Shown piece by piece: positions 19,214-27,894 of a stretch of DNA of 64,000 bases. Every line of letters begins with the position of its first letter. The stretch's first letter is position 1. The notes under the pieces are model-generated. The model saw only the letters and a program-made list of their open reading frames with translations. It ran no database searches and was not told where the DNA came from. Both the position numbers and the translations under genes were made by a program. The stretch is from Jannaschia rubra (GTDB taxonomy: Bacteria; Pseudomonadota; Alphaproteobacteria; Rhodobacterales; Rhodobacteraceae): the NCBI RefSeq assembly GCF_001403735.1, contig NZ_CXPG01000014.1:196001-260000 (forward strand), given 5' to 3'.

Positions 19214-20458
19214 TCAGGCGGCAAGCAGCCGCGCACCCCCGACCGCGCGGATGCGCGCGGGCACGACCTGTCCCTCCGCCCGGTCCGCGTCGAACAGCAC
19301 CTCGGCAAATTGCGCCGTTCGGCCCATGCGGGGCGTCTCCATCAGCACGCGATGGTCGCGGCCCACCTGCGCCGCCAGATGCCGCGCCACCGCCGCCTCG
19401 CCCGCCGCCCGCAAGCGCGCGGCGCGGTCGCGGATCAGGCCGCCATCCACGGCGGGCATCTTTGCGGCCGGCGTGCCCTGACGCGCGGAATAGGGAAAGA
19501 CATGCAGCCAGGTCAGGTCGCAGTCCTCGATCAGGCGCAGGCTGTCGGCGAAATGCGCCTCGGTCTCGGTCGGGAAGCCCGCGATGATGTCGGCGCCGAA
19601 GGTCATGTCGGGCCGCAGGCGCCGCGCCTCCTGCGCGAACCGGATGGCGTCGCCGCGCAGGTGGCGCCGCTTCATCCGCTTCAGGATCAGGTCCGCCCCG
19701 TGCTGCAGCGACAGGTGCAGATGCGGCATCAGCCGCTCCTCCTCGGCGATGGCGCGCATCAGGGCCTCGTCCACCTCGATACTGTCGATGGAGCTGATCC
19801 GCAGGCGCGGCACCCGCGTCAGCCGAAGGATGCGCCCCACCAGATCGCCCAGGCGCGGCTTGCCCGGCAGGTCCGCGCCCCAACTCGTCAGGTCCACGCC
19901 AGTCAGCACGATCTCGTTGAAGCCGCGATCCACCAGGCGCGCCACCTGTTCGACCACGACACCCGCCGGAACCGACCGGCTGTTGCCGCGCCCGTATGGG
20001 ATGATGCAGAATGTGCAACGGTGGTCGCAGCCGTTCTGGACCTGCACATAGGCCCGGCTGCGCGTGCCGAACCCGTCGATCAGGTGCCCCGCCGTCTCGC
20101 GTACGGACATGATGTCGTCCACCTGCACGGCCTCCGTCCCGCCGGTGGCGAGGCCCGCCCAGGTGCCGGCGCGCATCTTCTCGGCATTGCCGATCACCAC
20201 GTCCACCTCCGGCATGGCGGCGAAACTGTCGGGGTCGGTCTGGGCCGCGCATCCGGTGACGATCATGCGCGCGCCGGGGTTGTCGCGGCGCAGGCGGCGG
20301 ATGTCCTGGCGCGCCTTGCGGACGGCCTCCGCCGTGACGGCGCAGGTGTTGACGATGACGGCATCCTCGAGCCCCGCCCGGGTGGCGAGGTCGCGCATCG
20401 CCTCCGCTTCATAGGCGTTGAGGCGGCAGCCGTGGTTCGACAGGACGGGCGGCTTCAT
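19214..20458 (-). CDS. mtaB: tRNA t6A37 methylthiotransferase MtaB
   Basis: A 414-residue radical-SAM methylthiotransferase that converts t6A37 to ms2t6A37 in tRNAs reading ANN codons. The N-terminal UPF0004 domain carries three cluster cysteines (HGCRLN, NTCAVT, TGCAAQ). The radical-SAM domain has CDHRCTFC and the GVDLTSWG and SLQHGAD motifs. A short TRAM-like C-terminal region follows. The order of motifs fits MtaB rather than MiaB or RimO. The start overlaps the dapF stop (ATGA), so dapF and mtaB form an operon. Confidence 0.93.
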   Translation of the reverse strand: MKPPVLSNHGCRLNAYEAEAMRDLATRAGLEDAVIVNTCAVTAEAVRKARQDIRRLRRDNPGARMIVTGCAAQTDPDSFAAMPEVDVVIGNAEKMRAGTWAGLATGGTEAVQVDDIMSVRETAGHLIDGFGTRSRAYVQVQNGCDHRCTFCIIPYGRGNSRSVPAGVVVEQVARLVDRGFNEIVLTGVDLTSWGADLPGKPRLGDLVGRILRLTRVPRLRISSIDSIEVDEALMRAIAEEERLMPHLHLSLQHGADLILKRMKRRHLRGDAIRFAQEARRLRPDMTFGADIIAGFPTETEAHFADSLRLIEDCDLTWLHVFPYSARQGTPAAKMPAVDGGLIRDRAARLRAAGEAAVARHLAAQVGRDHRVLMETPRMGRTAQFAEVLFDADRAEGQVVPARIRAVGGARLLAA

Positions 20459-21267
20459 CGCCAGACCCCGTCGAAGACATGCGCGGTGGGGCCGGTCATC
20501 CAGACCCCGTCGTCGCGCCAGTCGATGTCGATGGTGCCCCCATCGAGATCCACCCGCACCGCCCGCCCCGTCAGGCCCCGGCGCGCCGCCGCCACAGCCG
20601 CGGCGCAGGAACTGGACCCGGACGCCAGCGTCAGCCCCGCGCCCCGCTCCCAGACCCGCATCCGCAAATGATCGGGTCCCGCCACATGCGCCACCTGCAC
20701 GTTGGTGCGTTCGGGAAACAGGGGGTGCGTTTCGTGCGCCGGGCCGAAGGCGGCCATATCCACTGCCTCCGCATCCTCGACGAAGAAGGTGCAGTGCGGG
20801 TTGCCCATGCCGGTGGCCACCGGATCGCCCGGAATGGGCAGGTGCAGCGTGTTCACCTCCCGCGCCAACGGAACCTCCTGCCAGGTCAGGAGCGGCGCGC
20901 CCATGTTGACCGAGGTGAGCCCCCCGCCCGCATCCCGCGCCGACAGGAGCCCCCGCTCCGTCCGCAGGCTGAGGGCGGAGACACCCCGCCGCGCCATCTC
21001 CCACCCGGCGATGCAGCGGGTCGCGTTGCCGCAGGCGCCGGCCGTGCTGCCGTCGGCATTCCAGAACCGAAGCTCCAGGTCGGCATCGGTCCCGTCGCGG
21101 ATGACGGCCAGTTGGTCGAATCCCACGCCCCGATGCCGATCGCCCATGGCGCGCGCCAGCCCCGCATCGACCCGGTCGGGTGCTGTGCGTTCGTCCACGA
21201 CGACGAAATCGTTGCCGAGCCCGTGCATCTTCATGAACGGCAGGCCGCTTCGGGGGGAATCCATCAT
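20455..21267 (-). CDS. dapF: Diaminopimelate epimerase
   Basis: A 270-residue DapF that interconverts LL- and meso-diaminopimelate in lysine and peptidoglycan synthesis. Both catalytic cysteines are visible: C79 in [15 protein letters not shown] and C221 in [22 protein letters not shown] and [11 protein letters not shown] are standard family motifs. The start is the first of two adjacent ATGs (21267, 21264), close to the family length. Upstream diverges the tRNA-Lys gene; downstream is mtaB. Confidence 0.96.
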   Translation of the reverse strand: MMDSPRSGLPFMKMHGLGNDFVVVDERTAPDRVDAGLARAMGDRHRGVGFDQLAVIRDGTDADLELRFWNADGSTAGACGNATRCIAGWEMARRGVSALSLRTERGLLSARDAGGGLTSVNMGAPLLTWQEVPLAREVNTLHLPIPGDPVATGMGNPHCTFFVEDAEAVDMAAFGPAHETHPLFPERTNVQVAHVAGPDHLRMRVWERGAGLTLASGSSSCAAAVAAARRGLTGRAVRVDLDGGTIDIDWRDDGVWMTGPTAHVFDGVWR

Positions 21268-21312
21268 GCGCGGCCAGATACGCCCGGCCCGCAACTTTTG
21301 AAAGCCCCTGCC

Positions 21313-21341
21313 TTGACGCGGTGCGGCCGCCTCGGTAACAG
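21313..21341 (+). promoter_or_regulatory. Predicted promoter of tRNA-Lys
   Basis: TTGACG (21313-21318), exactly 17 nt, then TAACAG (21336-21341), ending 13 nt before the tRNA. This is close to the strong stable-RNA promoters of alphaproteobacteria. Confidence 0.6.
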
Positions 21342-21354
21342 CCGCCCGTGGTGG

Positions 21355-21430
21355 GAGCCGGTAGCTCAGCTGGTAGAGCAACTGACTTTTAATCAGTAGG
21401 TCCAGGGTTCGAGCCCCTGCCGGCTCACCA
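21355..21430 (+). tRNA. tRNA-Lys (anticodon TTT)
   Basis: A 76-nt cloverleaf. The acceptor stem is GAGCCGG / CCGGCTC, the D arm GCTC / GAGC, the anticodon stem ACTGA / TCAGT with loop CTTTTAA, and the T arm CAGGG / CCCTG with TTCGAGC. CCA is encoded. A T5 run follows directly at 21431-21435. A decayed transposon and an accessory gene block begin downstream, a common position for integrated islands, but I found no repeat of the tRNA 3' end in this window. Confidence 0.97.
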
Positions 21431-21718
21431 TTTTTCTGGTGTAAAGCGTCAGACGGTCGTTTCAATTGCGGCGCCGAGCTTTGAATTCCGGTCACGAAGC
21501 CTTTCAATCGGCGCCCGAACGAGACGGCGGGGCCAAGAAGGCGCCCGGACCGACGGTTGACGGTGTTCCGACGCCTGGGTCGGTCTTGGAGCCAGTTCGC
21601 CGGCAGATCGGCACCCCGTCGCGCCTTCGCTTCCCTAAGGGTCGGCAAAAGAAAACTCCGATGCCGATATCTGGAGTTGGAGTTTCCCCGGTTTCTTGGA
21701 CAGTCAACCGGTCGGGAA

Positions 21719-21734
21719 GGCTCTGTTGCACAAA
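21719..21734 (+). repeat. Left terminal inverted repeat of the IS
   Basis: GGCTCTGTTGCACAAA, a perfect inverted match to 22800-22815. The outer bases mark the left end of the element. Confidence 0.9.
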
Positions 21735-21781
21735 TCGCCTGAGGGATTCATCTCGTGAATCCAGCGTGGTAGCTGGGAGGC

Positions 21782-22761
21782 ATGAGCAGACCTGCACCCC
21801 CAATCTACAGGACCAGGAACTGGCCAGCCTACAATGAAGCGGTCAAGCGCCGGGGCTCGCTGACGATCTGGTTCGACCCTGAGATGAGCTGGGATGGCGC
21901 GCCGACGGGCAGGCATGGGCGCCAGCAGAGCTACTGCGACGCCGCTATTCAGACGTGCCTCTCGATGAAGGTGCTTTTCGGGATGGCGCTCCGGCAGACA
22001 ACCGGGTTCGTCGGAAGTCTGCTGCGACTGGCTGGCCCTGACTGGACGGTGCCCGACTTCAGCACGCTGTCGCGCCGTCAGAAAACCTTGGCCGTCAGCG
22101 TCCCCTACCGCGGTTCCAAGGGTCCGTTGCACCTGCTGATCCCCTCTCGGGACATCCCTGCGTGATGTCCTGCCGGGCGAGGGACAGCACCGGCATCAAG
22201 GTCGAGGGCGAAGGCGAAGGCGAATGGCACGCCCGCAAGCATGGCGGTCCCAAACGGTGCGTCTGGCGCAAGATCCATCTCGGAATTGATGAGGAAACAC
22301 TGGAGGTCCGCGCTGTCGAGATCACCGGGAGCCACATTGGTAATGCCCTAGTGCTACCCGACTTGCTCGGTCAGATCCCGGCGGACGAGGAGGTCGGCAG
22401 CGTCACCGTCGACGGTGCCTACGATACACGTAAATGCCACGACGCCATCGCTGACCGCGGTGCCCATGCCGTGATCCCGCCCCGCAAGAACGCGAAGCCC
22501 TGAAAGACCATCACCGCGGGAGCCGTGGCGCGAAACGAGGCCCTGCGCGCGGCGAAATACCTGGGGCGCGCGCCCTGGCGACGATGGAGCGGATACCACC
22601 GCCGGAGCCGTGCCGAAACGAAGATGCACTGTATGAAACTGCTGGGCCAGAGGCGCTTGGCGCGGGATTTCGACCGACAGGTCGCCGAGCTCCAGGTCCG
22701 CATCGCCGTCCTCAATGGCTCCACCGCGCTTGGCATATCTGTAACGGAAGCCGTGGGATAA
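21782..22761 (+). pseudogene. IS5-family transposase, disrupted
   Basis: Three pieces make up one DDE transposase. The first (21782-22165) has TRNWPAYNEAVKRRGSLTIWFDP and LRQTTGFVGSLLRLAGPDW with FSTLSRRQKTL. The second (from about 22183) has DSTGIKVEGEGEGEWHARKHGG, the first catalytic Asp, and VTVDGAYDTRKCHDAI, the second. The third (22504-22761) has RRSRAETKMHCMKLLGQR, with the catalytic Glu. About 44 nt replace one codon between LHLL and DSTGIK and shift the frame. A TGG codon after KNAKP has become TGA at 22501. Functional relatives are a single ORF of about 310 codons. Confidence 0.88.
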
Positions 22762-22799
22762 GTCCGTCCGGGGAAAGGGGACCCTCGGACATCAGAGGT

Positions 22800-22815
22800 T
22801 TTGTGCAACAGAGCC
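22800..22815 (-). repeat. Right terminal inverted repeat of the IS
   Basis: TTTGTGCAACAGAGCC, the exact reverse complement of the left end. Confidence 0.9.
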
Positions 22816-23863
22816 CACGGGGAACGCAGATGGCAATACTGTGGCTAATCGTGCTGGGGGATACGTGGACTGAATATGTAAACGTGTTTACTCATCCAAA
22901 AAAACGCTCGAGGCGCAATGCATACAATTGCGGTGTGCGATGTTGTTCGAATTATAGGTCGCGTCATCGGCTCAATTTCCGTAGGTCGGCTCCGTGTGCC
23001 CGTTCCGTCTGTTCAGGATCGATACGATCTGGTGATTGCCGGTATGGCCCCGTTCGAGGTGCTGAGAAGACGTCTCCTGACGGCCCCACTCATGGTCCTG
23101 ACTGGACGCTGCCGCACTGGGCGGCGTAACCGGTTCATCGAACGCGTCGTGCCAGGAAAGGACTGGACGCGAGCGTCGACCAATATCGCCGCGTTTCTGC
23201 CGTTCCAGGCACCGGTCCTGTCTCACGCTGTTCATCGCGGGGGCGAGCCTGCCTGAGGCTTTGACCGCAATCTGATCGGCCGTTCCATTCATGATGCTGC
23301 TGGCCGGTCCGTTGGAACTTTCCCACGATCACGTCCATCCGGCGTTCGGTGAACCTTGCAAAAGCCCCAGTCGATGGTGGGGTCTCGTCCTCTTTCACGG
23401 TCGGTACCGTCGAAGCTGTCGAGCCGCTGGGCGCACAGTTCGGCGCAATCGATCCGTTGCCCGTTCCACCCGTGCCGCGCAAAGCCCTGTTCGGTCAGCG
23501 GTGCCCGGTCGAGGGCGACGCCCGGCAGAAAATCCGTGCTCGGCAGCACGACGACAACCACCCCGACCGCGTTACGCCCTCGGGAACATCTCACCGGCCG
23601 AGCTTGTGGCAAGGAGAAGCCAGGAAATGCGCGCCGCATGGCCCCGCACATCACTGCTCGAACCCTTCGTCGATCCAAAGGAAAGACAGAGATGACCCCA
23701 AGATGAAACGACCGGTGTGGACGGCAGACGGACGGGTTTCCCGGCCGGCGTGTCTGCAGTCAATCGCACATCGACGAAGGCGATCCGATGACCGATCGCC
23801 GTCTGGCACGACATCGACGCCGACACCTCTGTCAGAGACGCGCTTATACGGTGATGCCGGGTG
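22816..23863. other. About 1 kb without a recognisable gene
   Basis: Several frames stay open for 60-200 codons, but none shows a motif or composition I recognise, and the open frames on the two strands overlap, as expected of GC-rich non-coding DNA. The part at about 22840-22980 is clearly richer in A and T than its surroundings and holds a palindrome (22878-22891). It looks like decayed or foreign sequence left beside the insertion element. The 288 nt between the tRNA and the insertion sequence (21431-21718) also show nothing. Confidence 0.6.
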
Positions 23864-24892
23864 TCAAACCGGCCCGGCCTCCGCCTCGCGGAACGTCACG
23901 AGACGGCAGGTCCGCTCGTCCCACAGTGTGAGCTTGACGCTTCTGAAGCTCTCGAGCAGCGTTATCCGCCCGATATCCGCCAGCTCCGGGTTGTCGGTCA
24001 GGACCTGCGGCAGACGGTAGAAGGGAATGCGGCTCGACAGGTGATGGACGTGGTGGATGCCGATGTTGCCGGTGATCCAGCGCAGGACATCCGGAAGCAC
24101 ATAGTTCGAACTGCCGTGAAGGGCCGCGTGTCCGAACTCCCAGGTGTCGCTTCCGGCCCAGTGCGTCTCCTCGAACTGGTGCTGAACGTAGAACAGCCAG
24201 ACCCCGGCGGTCGCGGCCATGAGCGTGATCGGCAGTTGGACGAGCAGGAAGGGCACGGGCCCCATCAACCACGACAGAAGGATGACCGGTATCGCGATTC
24301 CGAGATTGGTCGCCAGCGTCGAGACCCAGGGCAGCGCCCCGGATCGCATCAGCCCCAGGGGCACCCGGTACTGGCAAAGGAAGACCCAAGCAGGCCCGAG
24401 CCCGAACATCACCGCCGGATGGCGATAGAGCCGGTAGCGCAAGCGGCCCCACCAGGACCGCATCCGGTACTCCTCGACCGTCAGCGTATCGAGGTCGCCG
24501 ATTCCGCGCCTGTCGAGATTACCAGCCGAAGCGTGGTGGATGGCATGGGTGCGGCGCCAGTAGTCGTAGGGCGTGAAGGTGAGCACGCCGAGGACACGTC
24601 CGGTCCAGTCGTTGGCCCGGCGGTTCGGAAACAGGGCGCCATGCCCGCAATCGTGCTGAAGGACGAAAAGGCGCAGCAGGAAACCGGCCGCCGGCACGGT
24701 GAGCACCAGCCCCCACCAATGGCCATGCATGACCGTCCAGGCGGCCAAGGCCCAGAGCGCGGCAAAGGGTATCGCCGTGACTGCGATCTCGAAGATGCTG
24801 CGAAGGACGCGGGGGCGGTGATACCGCGCCAGAAGCTTCGACCAAGCCTTGGGATTGCGCGAATGCCCCTCCGCCGTGCCGTCCGGCGCCAT
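23864..24892 (-). CDS. Membrane fatty acid desaturase
   Basis: A 342-residue membrane di-iron desaturase with the three histidine boxes: HDCGH (80-84), HAIHH (116-120) and HHVHH in the C-terminal third. Four membrane spans lie in two pairs (about 33-75 and 190-235). It probably introduces a double bond into acyl lipids (DesA/omega-type) in the inner membrane; a carotenoid or sphingolipid substrate cannot be excluded. ATG 24892 was chosen; an upstream in-frame GTG is also possible. A possible small gene ends 14 nt upstream. Confidence 0.87.
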   Translation of the reverse strand: MAPDGTAEGHSRNPKAWSKLLARYHRPRVLRSIFEIAVTAIPFAALWALAAWTVMHGHWWGLVLTVPAAGFLLRLFVLQHDCGHGALFPNRRANDWTGRVLGVLTFTPYDYWRRTHAIHHASAGNLDRRGIGDLDTLTVEEYRMRSWWGRLRYRLYRHPAVMFGLGPAWVFLCQYRVPLGLMRSGALPWVSTLATNLGIAIPVILLSWLMGPVPFLLVQLPITLMAATAGVWLFYVQHQFEETHWAGSDTWEFGHAALHGSSNYVLPDVLRWITGNIGIHHVHHLSSRIPFYRLPQVLTDNPELADIGRITLLESFRSVKLTLWDERTCRLVTFREAEAGPV

Positions 24893-24906
24893 CTGCTGCG
24901 CCACCA

Positions 24907-25110
24907 CTAGGCCTCGCCCGCGCGGACGGGGAGTGGCTGGATGGGTCCGCGCGACGGCGCATCGATGAGGCGCCGCCCCGCACCGCCCGAATGTCCCAGC
25001 CCCGCCGCACCGGAGTGCTGACCGGCGCGGCCCGGACGCGCCACGGCGGCGACCCCGACGCATGTCGCGAAGCCCGCGGCAGGATGGGGTAGTGGATCGA
25101 GGGCCTTCAT
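24907..25110 (-). CDS. Possible small protein upstream of the desaturase
   Basis: A 67-codon frame starting MKALDPLPHPAAGFATCVGVAAVA and ending 14 nt before the desaturase start. A good Shine-Dalgarno sequence (AAGGA, 7 nt before ATG) supports translation. A hydrophobic stretch at about 11-26 could be a signal or membrane segment; the rest is Gly/Pro/Arg-rich. I know no homologue. It may be a leader peptide or a chance frame. The 285 nt upstream (25111-25395) contain no other gene. Confidence 0.35.
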   Translation of the reverse strand: MKALDPLPHPAAGFATCVGVAAVARPGRAGQHSGAAGLGHSGGAGRRLIDAPSRGPIQPLPVRAGEA

Positions 25111-25395
25111 GTCGTTATCCTTTCGAAACGGGAACGGGCGAGGACCTGCCCCGTCGTGATCGCACCCTTGGGAGATGTTCGCCGGCCGATCCCGTCGAGC
25201 GCCCTCGTCGTTGCGCGGCATCGGCGTAGTCACCGTTCCGGTCGTCTTCCGCCTTATGTGGGCGGCCTGAACGGGAGGTGCAATCCTCAATCGAAAAGTC
25301 AACAGGCAGCACAACCTCCGGACCCTCCCGGTCGTGCAGGCCGCGGCCCGTCTGGTGGAAGTTGCGAACGCTGCAGGCGGACGCAGATCCGGCTT

Positions 25396-26046
25396 TCAGT
25401 TTTCAAAGGCCCTTCGATGGGGGAAGTCGCCTTCTTCGAGATAGGCAGCCTCCTCCGGCGTCGAGGGGCGGCCGAGGATCCGGTTGCGGTGAGGGTGGCG
25501 ACCGAACGCGGCGATCACCTGTCTCACGTCGCGGGCCTGCCGGACGAGCGACCGGTAGATCGGTTGCAGATGCTCCGGGGCGTCCGCCGCGATCTCCTCG
25601 CGCAGGGCGATCAGCAAGTCGACGCGGTCGAGGTGATCGGGTCCTTCGCAATGTCCGAGGGGCAGCCCGAGAACGACCTTGAACCACGGCGTGGGGAGCG
25701 CGGCGTAGTGGCCGTTCGTCAGCCCCTCCATCGCGATCCCCAGCGCCGCGGGGTCCTGTGCGAAGGCACGCGCGCTTCCCTGCCAGACCGACCGCGAGAA
25801 CTGGTCGAGCAGGATGACGAGGGCGAGCCTGCCATCGGGATCGGATACCCAGGCATCCAGATCGCCCGCGGCCGCATCCGCCGTCACGCCCGAGAACCGC
25901 TTCGTGATGGCGTCGTGAGCGCCGCCGCGCATCCGCCAGAACCAGTGCTCCCGATGGGCGTCCGCATCGATCCGGAGCGAACGGCCCTCGGGGAACCAGA
26001 ATTCCAGAACCGTCCGCCAGGCCGGGTCATCGGATCTTCGGGTCAT
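25396..26046 (-). CDS. DUF924 family protein
   Basis: A 216-residue DUF924 protein, a helical tetratricopeptide-like fold of unknown biochemical role. Signatures: VLEFWFPEG at the start, HWFWRMRGGAHDAITKRF, ALVILLDQFSRSVWQGSARAFAQDPAAL and a C-terminal FGRHPHRNRILGRPSTPEEAAYLEEG. It follows the Old Yellow Enzyme gene after 71 nt on the same strand and may be the last gene of that operon. Confidence 0.88.
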   Translation of the reverse strand: MTRRSDDPAWRTVLEFWFPEGRSLRIDADAHREHWFWRMRGGAHDAITKRFSGVTADAAAGDLDAWVSDPDGRLALVILLDQFSRSVWQGSARAFAQDPAALGIAMEGLTNGHYAALPTPWFKVVLGLPLGHCEGPDHLDRVDLLIALREEIAADAPEHLQPIYRSLVRQARDVRQVIAAFGRHPHRNRILGRPSTPEEAAYLEEGDFPHRRAFEN

Positions 26047-26117
26047 GTTCTGCCTTCCCGGAAACGGTCATTTCGGATTGCCGGCTGGACCCGCGGCTCG
26101 TGCCACCGCCGCGACCG

Positions 26118-27209
26118 TCACCGGTCGAGGAAGGGATAGTCGATGTAGCCTTCCTCACCGCCGCCATAGAACGTGTCCTTGTCCTGTTCGTTCAAGGCAG
26201 CGCCGCGGCGGAAGCGTTCCGGCAGGTCGGGGTTGGCGATGAACGGGCGTCCGAAGGAGATGGCATCCGCCTGACCCGCCTCGATGGCCCCGGCCGCCGC
26301 CGTGGCGTCGTAGCCGCCGTTGCCGATGTAGATGCCGTCATGGCGGGCGCGCAGGCGCCGCAGCATCGCGCGGTCCTCCTCCGACGTGTCGTCGACGCCC
26401 GAGAACCCCTCCACGAGGTGCAGATAGGCCAGCTTCCGGGCGGACAGCATGTCGATCACCCCGGCAAAGAGGGCCTCCGGATCGCTGTCCGACATGTCGT
26501 TGGCCTCGCCCAGGGGCGAGAGGCGGACCCCGATGCGCGCAGGGTCGAAGACCTCGGAGACCCGGTCCAGCACCTCCGACAGCAGACGCATCCGGTTTTC
26601 GATGGCGCCGCCATAGTCGTCGTCGCGCCTGTTGACGCCGTCCTGAAGGAACTGATCCAGCAGATAGCCGTTCGCGGCATGCACTTCGACGCCGTCGAAT
26701 CCCGCCGCCTTCGCGAAGCGCGCGGCCGTGCCGTAGTCGTCGATCGTCCGCGCGATCCCGTCCTTGTCCAGGGCCACCGGCTCCGAGCAATCCTCGAATC
26801 CGTTCGCGGTGAAGGTCTGCGCGTTCGCACGCACGGCACTGGAGGAGACCGGTTGCGCCCCTTCGGGCAGAAGCGACACATGGCTGATCCGACCCACGTG
26901 CCAGAGCTGCAGGACGATGCGCCCACCGGCTGCATGAACCGCATCCACGATCCGGGCCCATGCGTCGGCCTGTTTCTGCGTATGGATGCCGGGGGTGTCG
27001 ATGTAACCCTTGCCCATCTCGCTGATCTGCGTGGCTTCGCTGATGATGAGGCCGGCGCTGGCCCGTTGGGCGTAATAGGTCTCGGCCATGGCCTTCGGCG
27101 TGCCGTCGGCTTCCGAGCGGTTGCGCGTCAGGGGCGCCATCAGGACCCGGTTGGGGAGCACGAGGTCGCCTGCGCGCAGCGGCTCGAACAGGATTGCGGT
27201 GTCGGTCAT
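26118..27209 (-). CDS. Alkene reductase, Old Yellow Enzyme family (NemA-like)
   Basis: A 363-residue FMN-dependent ene-reductase. The FMN/substrate motifs are VLMAPLTRNRS at the start, QLWHVGRISH (101-110), H177/N180 in VEVHAANGYLLDQFL with Y182 as the likely proton donor, and GNGGYDATAA near the C-terminus. It reduces C=C bonds of alpha,beta-unsaturated aldehydes, N-ethylmaleimide or nitro compounds with NAD(P)H in the cytoplasm. A Shine-Dalgarno sequence (AAGGA) precedes the ATG. It is 35 nt downstream of a GST gene in the probable detoxification operon. Confidence 0.93.
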   Translation of the reverse strand: MTDTAILFEPLRAGDLVLPNRVLMAPLTRNRSEADGTPKAMAETYYAQRASAGLIISEATQISEMGKGYIDTPGIHTQKQADAWARIVDAVHAAGGRIVLQLWHVGRISHVSLLPEGAQPVSSSAVRANAQTFTANGFEDCSEPVALDKDGIARTIDDYGTAARFAKAAGFDGVEVHAANGYLLDQFLQDGVNRRDDDYGGAIENRMRLLSEVLDRVSEVFDPARIGVRLSPLGEANDMSDSDPEALFAGVIDMLSARKLAYLHLVEGFSGVDDTSEEDRAMLRRLRARHDGIYIGNGGYDATAAAGAIEAGQADAISFGRPFIANPDLPERFRRGAALNEQDKDTFYGGGEEGYIDYPFLDR

Positions 27210-27244
27210 GAATGTGTTCCTTCGTTCCGTGATGTCGGTGTCGA

Positions 27245-27871
27245 TCAGCTGGCGGGAGGGGTCATCGGGCCGGTCCGGGCGACGGCGGCGCGAAATCCCG
27301 GCTGCGCCTTGATGCGGTCCCAGTAGGCGGCGAGGACGGGGCGCTCCTGCAGGTGCCCCGTCAGGCCGAGAAGGGCGAGCATGTAGGACATCTGGATGTC
27401 GGCGAGCATCGGGGCCTCGCCCATCAGGAAGTCGCGGTCGGACAGCCGTCCTTCGATGTAGTCCAGATTGGCGGCAAGCTGCGCCTTCATCCTCGGGTCT
27501 TCCGGCGCCTCGTCCTTGCCCGCCATCCTGTCGAACACCGCCGACAGGATCGGCAGCGCGGCCGAGCTTTCGACGTAATCGAGCCATTCGCCATGTTCGA
27601 AGAAAGCCCGTGTTCCGGGTTCGGGCTCGAACCGGCCGTCGCCATGGGTGGCGTGGACATAGCGCAGGATGGCCGAGGATTCCGCGAGGACCATGCCATC
27701 GTCCTCGATCACCGGCGATTTGCCGAGGGGATGAACGGCCTTCAGGCTGTCGGGCGCACCGAACTCTTCGGTCCGGTCATAAAGGACAAGCTCGTGAGGG
27801 GTGTCCAGTTCCTGAAGAAGCCACTCCACCCGGATCGCGCGGGAATAGGCGAGACAATGCAGTTTCAGCAT
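27245..27871 (-). CDS. Glutathione S-transferase
   Basis: A 208-residue GST. The thioredoxin-like domain (1-80) has AYSRAIRVEWLLQEL, the cis-Pro loop HPLGKSPVIEDDG and LAESSAILRYV. The helical domain has MADIQMSYMLA-like ADIQMSYMLALL. The arrangement resembles the ThetaGST/Ure2-like bacterial group, with Ser10 as a candidate for glutathione activation. It is predicted to conjugate electrophiles. It sits between the lipoamide-dehydrogenase-like gene (23 nt upstream) and the ene-reductase. Confidence 0.9.
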   Translation of the reverse strand: MLKLHCLAYSRAIRVEWLLQELDTPHELVLYDRTEEFGAPDSLKAVHPLGKSPVIEDDGMVLAESSAILRYVHATHGDGRFEPEPGTRAFFEHGEWLDYVESSAALPILSAVFDRMAGKDEAPEDPRMKAQLAANLDYIEGRLSDRDFLMGEAPMLADIQMSYMLALLGLTGHLQERPVLAAYWDRIKAQPGFRAAVARTGPMTPPAS

Positions 27872-27894
27872 GATGTTTCCTTCGTATGGTAAGA

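Larger units (their letters stand above)
21719..22815 (+). mobile_element. Decayed IS5-family (IS903-like) insertion sequence
   Basis: About 1.1 kb bounded by perfect 16-bp terminal inverted repeats, GGCTCTGTTGCACAAA at 21719-21734 and its complement at 22800-22815. The repeats resemble the IS903-group ends (GGCTTTGTTG...). It contains one transposase gene broken by an insertion and a nonsense codon, so the copy cannot make its own transposase. The 9-bp flanks (GGTCGGGAA on the left, CACGGGGAA on the right) share only their last five bases, so any target duplication has decayed or been lost by rearrangement. Confidence 0.88.

Noticed and set aside
21431-21718. An attachment-site repeat or integrase remnant next to tRNA-Lys
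   Set aside because: No second copy of the tRNA 3' end and no integrase motif was found in the window.
21710-22824. Target-site duplication flanking the insertion sequence
   Set aside because: The 9-bp flanks share only five terminal bases (GGGAA), too little to claim a duplication.
22916-23840. Several 60-220 codon frames as genes between the IS and the desaturase
   Set aside because: No motif, no convincing ribosome site, and frames on opposite strands overlap throughout; treated as decayed sequence.
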